From Thecamonas trahens ATCC 50062 (Eukaryota; Apusozoa; Apusomonadida; Apusomonadidae), in NCBI RefSeq assembly GCF_000142905.1, contig NW_013657654.1:130847-194846 (forward strand): 64,000 bases of DNA, given 5' to 3'. The position numbers and the translations under genes are program-made. Below, one piece after another: positions 61,401-64,000 of this stretch. Every line of letters begins with the position of its first letter. Within the stretch, counting starts at the first letter, position 1. Under the pieces are notes generated by a model, which was given only the letters and a program-made list of their open reading frames with translations, ran no database searches and was not told where the DNA came from.

Positions 61401-63802
61401 GCTTCCATCGACGACTGGTAGAGCGGGAGGATCGGGTTGTCAAATTGGATACGGATGCTGGACAGCTTGGTCGCCACAGCGCTCGGCGCAATGCTGACCA
61501 CACTTGTCTGAACCTCGTTGTCAATGGCGGAAAAAGTGTACGGAAAGCTGGCTCCCACAGCCGATGGGCCGAGGCCCTGGTAGAACTCGTCGGCCGAGAC
61601 CGCGCTCGCCATCGAGACAGTGACACTCGTCGTAAGATCAAACACGGTCTCTTCCACCACGCTCACTGTAAAGTTGGCCGGCCGCCGCCACTCCGACGCC
61701 AAGAGCGTCGCGGCCGACGGGCTGATGACGGCTTGCGAGCCGGGCGCGTCGAGAGCAAATGCCACGTCCACGTCGGCACTTGGCTCGGTCGCCAGCGAGG
61801 CCGAAAACTCAAATGAAGCACCTTCCGCTACACTTGCAGGCCATGACACGCACTCGACAACGACACTGGCGATGTCGTCGTTGATAAAGTCGAATGGCAT
61901 CTGCGACGGCGTCGGCTGCACGTTGTGGTAAACCGAAGAGTCCGAGACGGTGTTTTCGATACTGACAACGATGCCAACGTTGTCCTCGGCGCGCTCATTG
62001 TCGATCGGCGAGAGCACAACGTTCTGCTTCACGTTCCAGTCTGCGTTGGTGAACGAGACCACCGACGGTGAGATTGAAGCGTGGATGGTGTCGTTGACGC
62101 TCACAGAGACGTTGACAAGGACATCGGGAACCGGCGCCACACCGAGCTCGACGGTCAGCACCACCACTGGACCGTCCTCCAGCAGCTGGTTCGTTGGGAT
62201 GCCGGCGACGCCGACGAGCACGGCTGGCACGTCGACGTTCTGGACTGTAACTTCGTCAGTCACGGCAGGCAGGCCTTGGTACGGCTCAAGCACGTCCGAC
62301 GATGACACCGGGCCGAACGAGATAGTGACCGCTTGAGTGCCGTCAACAACAAAGTCGTCGACACCAAAGACAGTCACTGGCTGCGGCGTGTTCCAATCGC
62401 TTGCAGTAAAGACTAGCCATGGCGGCAGGATTTCGGCTTCGCCGACATCGCTCGACGAGAGTGAGACGTTGACCGTGCCGAGCGGCCGAGAGCCCAACTG
62501 GACCGTGGTAGAGGTCGATGTGCTTTCGGTGATGATGTCCGACGGTGAAAACGTGGAAAAGAGGACTGCGGCCGTGTCGACGTCAGCGATGGTGACCGTG
62601 ATGTCGGCGAGGACAAAGTTGTCGTACTTGACGTCGATGTCCGACGTCACATTGTGCCGAATGCTGCATGACTGCGGCCCGTCGTCGACATTGTCGATCT
62701 GCGGGGAGATGACAACCTGCTGTGGCACGATGTAGTTGGCCGGTGTAAAGAGGAGCGACGGGGTCACCGAGCACTCGGAGGTGTCGTCCGAGGCCAAGGA
62801 CACGGTGACATCCCCAAGTGGCCTAGTCGCCAGAACAATCGTGTACGTGATATCAGCGCCGTTCTCAGGTGTCGACGACGCCGACACAGCCGAGATGACA
62901 ATGTTCGCCACATCGTTGTTGCCGAGCGTGTACTTGCCAGCGATGGCCTTGTCCTGCATGGGGCCGTACTCTGCCGCGCCCGTGGGCTCGAGCTTCAGAT
63001 CAAAGTCGTATGGGTCGGCATCGATGTTGTCCTCGACCGCGTACAGTGTGACCACCTGCGGATTCATGTAGTTGGCAGTGGTAAAGGTGAGCGTGTGCAA
63101 CGGCGGACCTGGCGGTGAGGTGAAAGCAAGTTGCTGCGGCGAGATCGCCGGGCCTGCCACAACCACTTTGACGTCGACCGAGCCACTCGACGGCTCCGAG
63201 CCGAGCCAGACCGAGAACGACGACGAGCTTCCCTCGGGAATGGTCAACTTGGTGGCCGGCAGGCCCGAGATGAGCACCTCGGCGACGTCGTCGTCAACAA
63301 CGTTGATCGGAACGGAAGCGTCGCTCCGACCAGGACCAGTAAGCCCTGGCGCCCGCACAAAGAAGCAGTGACTGGGAGGTGCAGGACCGGGCGGAGGGGC
63401 TCCGACCCAGAGTGGATCCGCAAACTTGATGAACTCGTTCCGCGAGCCAGAATCGATGTTGTCGAGGTTGTCATGGAGAACGAAAACTCGAGCGCCCGAG
63501 CCCGGCGGCGTATCCGGGAAAACTGAGAAGCCAGCGAGATCGAGGCTGCCCAGCCATGGGCCAGTACTCGAGGTGCCGACTTTGGAGTTGGGTCCTGCAG
63601 TGACTGTGATCTTGACTTCATGGCCGTCGCTGCATTCACCATCAGAAAACCAGGTCTCCAGCTCTGTGACGGAGCCCTCCAAGTGTGGGCTTGGGGACAG
63701 AATGTCAACCACAAAGTTGCGCGCTGGGGGCTGGCCGACCACTCCAACAGCCAGAACCAGCACCACCACGAGGGCGACAGACAACGTGGGGGTCGCGTCC
63801 AT
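58411..63802 (-). CDS. Large surface protein: repeated Ig-like domains, Cys-rich module, about nine transmembrane helices
   Basis: Start ATG 63802 with a signal peptide (MDATPTLSVALVVVLVLAVG). The ectodomain has about six repeats of roughly 110 residues (e.g. GSSSSFSVWLGSEPSSGSVD, TPENGADITYTIVLATRPLG) with a W/Y-N-x-PQ-x-V motif. Next come SbsA-type Ig-like (Big_5) domains (FEPSDGATGVELDADVVV; VVGHTPQSGVGSVEVDSVVE), then a Cys-rich module (CVCGLGLYGPPNGPCVTCPP...CATGYQGSSCAECS), then about nine hydrophobic helices starting WSAFSLVVVLAAGGLLGG. Two breaks each need one base: AAAAA at 61134-61138 and AAAA at 58823-58826 (then 1,798 codons). The last frame overlaps the PARP-finger gene; a third missing base in the TTTTC at about 58549 would end it at 58502, which I think more natural. 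Probably a surface receptor or adhesion protein; ligand unknown. Confidence 0.75.
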
Positions 63803-64000
63803 GACGCCGGGGCTGAGAGGGACAGAGAAGAGGGACTTTGCGTGCGTGTATCTGTGTGGAGATAGAGAGCGCGCGCGCGGTGTTTCGGAAGAGAGAGTGT
63901 GGTGTGTGCGTGCGTGCGTGTGTGTGTTGCGGGGGAGGGGACAGCGGCAAAAGGAGGGAGGAGGGAACGTGATATGAAGTCTTCTGCGCATCAGGACACT

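Noticed and set aside
1-64000. tRNA, rRNA, transposon or riboswitch signals.
   Set aside because: I looked for cloverleaf A/B boxes, rRNA-like stretches, terminal repeats and transposase or reverse-transcriptase motifs by eye and found none that I could support; a covariance-model search could still find small RNAs.

Overview
The window looks like a GC-rich, gene-dense nuclear contig of a free-living unicellular eukaryote. It has spliceosomal introns (about 90-320 nt) with GTRNGN donors and YAG/NAG acceptors. It also carries typical eukaryotic genes: RFC2, SNW1, BUD13, NPL4, eIF2B-epsilon, DNAJC21, KEOPS Pcc1 and calcyphosine. A heterotrophic flagellate such as an apusomonad (Thecamonas-like) would fit, but the species is inference from style and gene content, not a match.

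Layout. 0.2-5 kb: a CCHC zinc-knuckle/RS protein, an RWD+DUF1115 protein and a coiled-coil/PDZ protein. 5-11.4 kb (minus strand): Pcc1, a TKL-type kinase with an ARM-like tail, RFC2 and a cytochrome P450. 11.8-17 kb: a short coiled-coil gene split by an assembly gap, then the most unusual locus, a Ran GTPase followed by FxFG repeats, a RanBP2-type zinc finger, a lysine-rich linker and H2B-, H2A- and H3-type histone folds, and an F-box/LRR gene. 17-31 kb: a HAUS4-like protein, a UPF0415/C7orf25 homologue, a WW/RanBP2-zinc-finger protein, SNW1, a CTC1-like OB-fold protein, a small RIIa/EF-hand-like protein and a calcyphosine. 31-42.6 kb: a 24-bp minisatellite, an EcsC-like protein, a kelch-PB1-MAPKKK-SH2 kinase, a membrane protein, NPL4 with six CxH/CxxC fingers, and BUD13. 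43-53 kb: two coiled-coil proteins, a SWIM-finger protein and 5'-truncated eIF2B-epsilon behind a second gap. 53-64 kb: DNAJC21, an aldo/keto reductase, a small unknown gene, a 27-bp minisatellite, a PARP-type zinc finger/SAP protein, and a large surface protein with repeated Ig-like domains and a multi-pass membrane tail.

Genes are packed tightly: convergent pairs are 1-17 nt apart and one pair overlaps by 32 nt. Several genes belong to shared processes: pre-mRNA splicing (SNW1, BUD13), DNA replication/telomere/repair (RFC2, CTC1-like, PARP-finger/SAP), ubiquitin/p97 (NPL4, F-box), translation and ribosome biogenesis (eIF2B-epsilon, DNAJC21), and Ca2+/cilium-type proteins (calcyphosine, RIIa).

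Important caveat. About fifteen reading-frame breaks occur inside clearly conserved genes, and at each one the sequence is short by exactly one base, usually in a run of 3-8 identical bases. Restoring one base at each makes every total gene length divisible by three. I therefore treat them as probable under-called homopolymers in the assembly rather than as pseudogenes, and give each position in the gene entries. Because of this, continuity of the Ran-histone fusion depends on one A-run and should be tested first.
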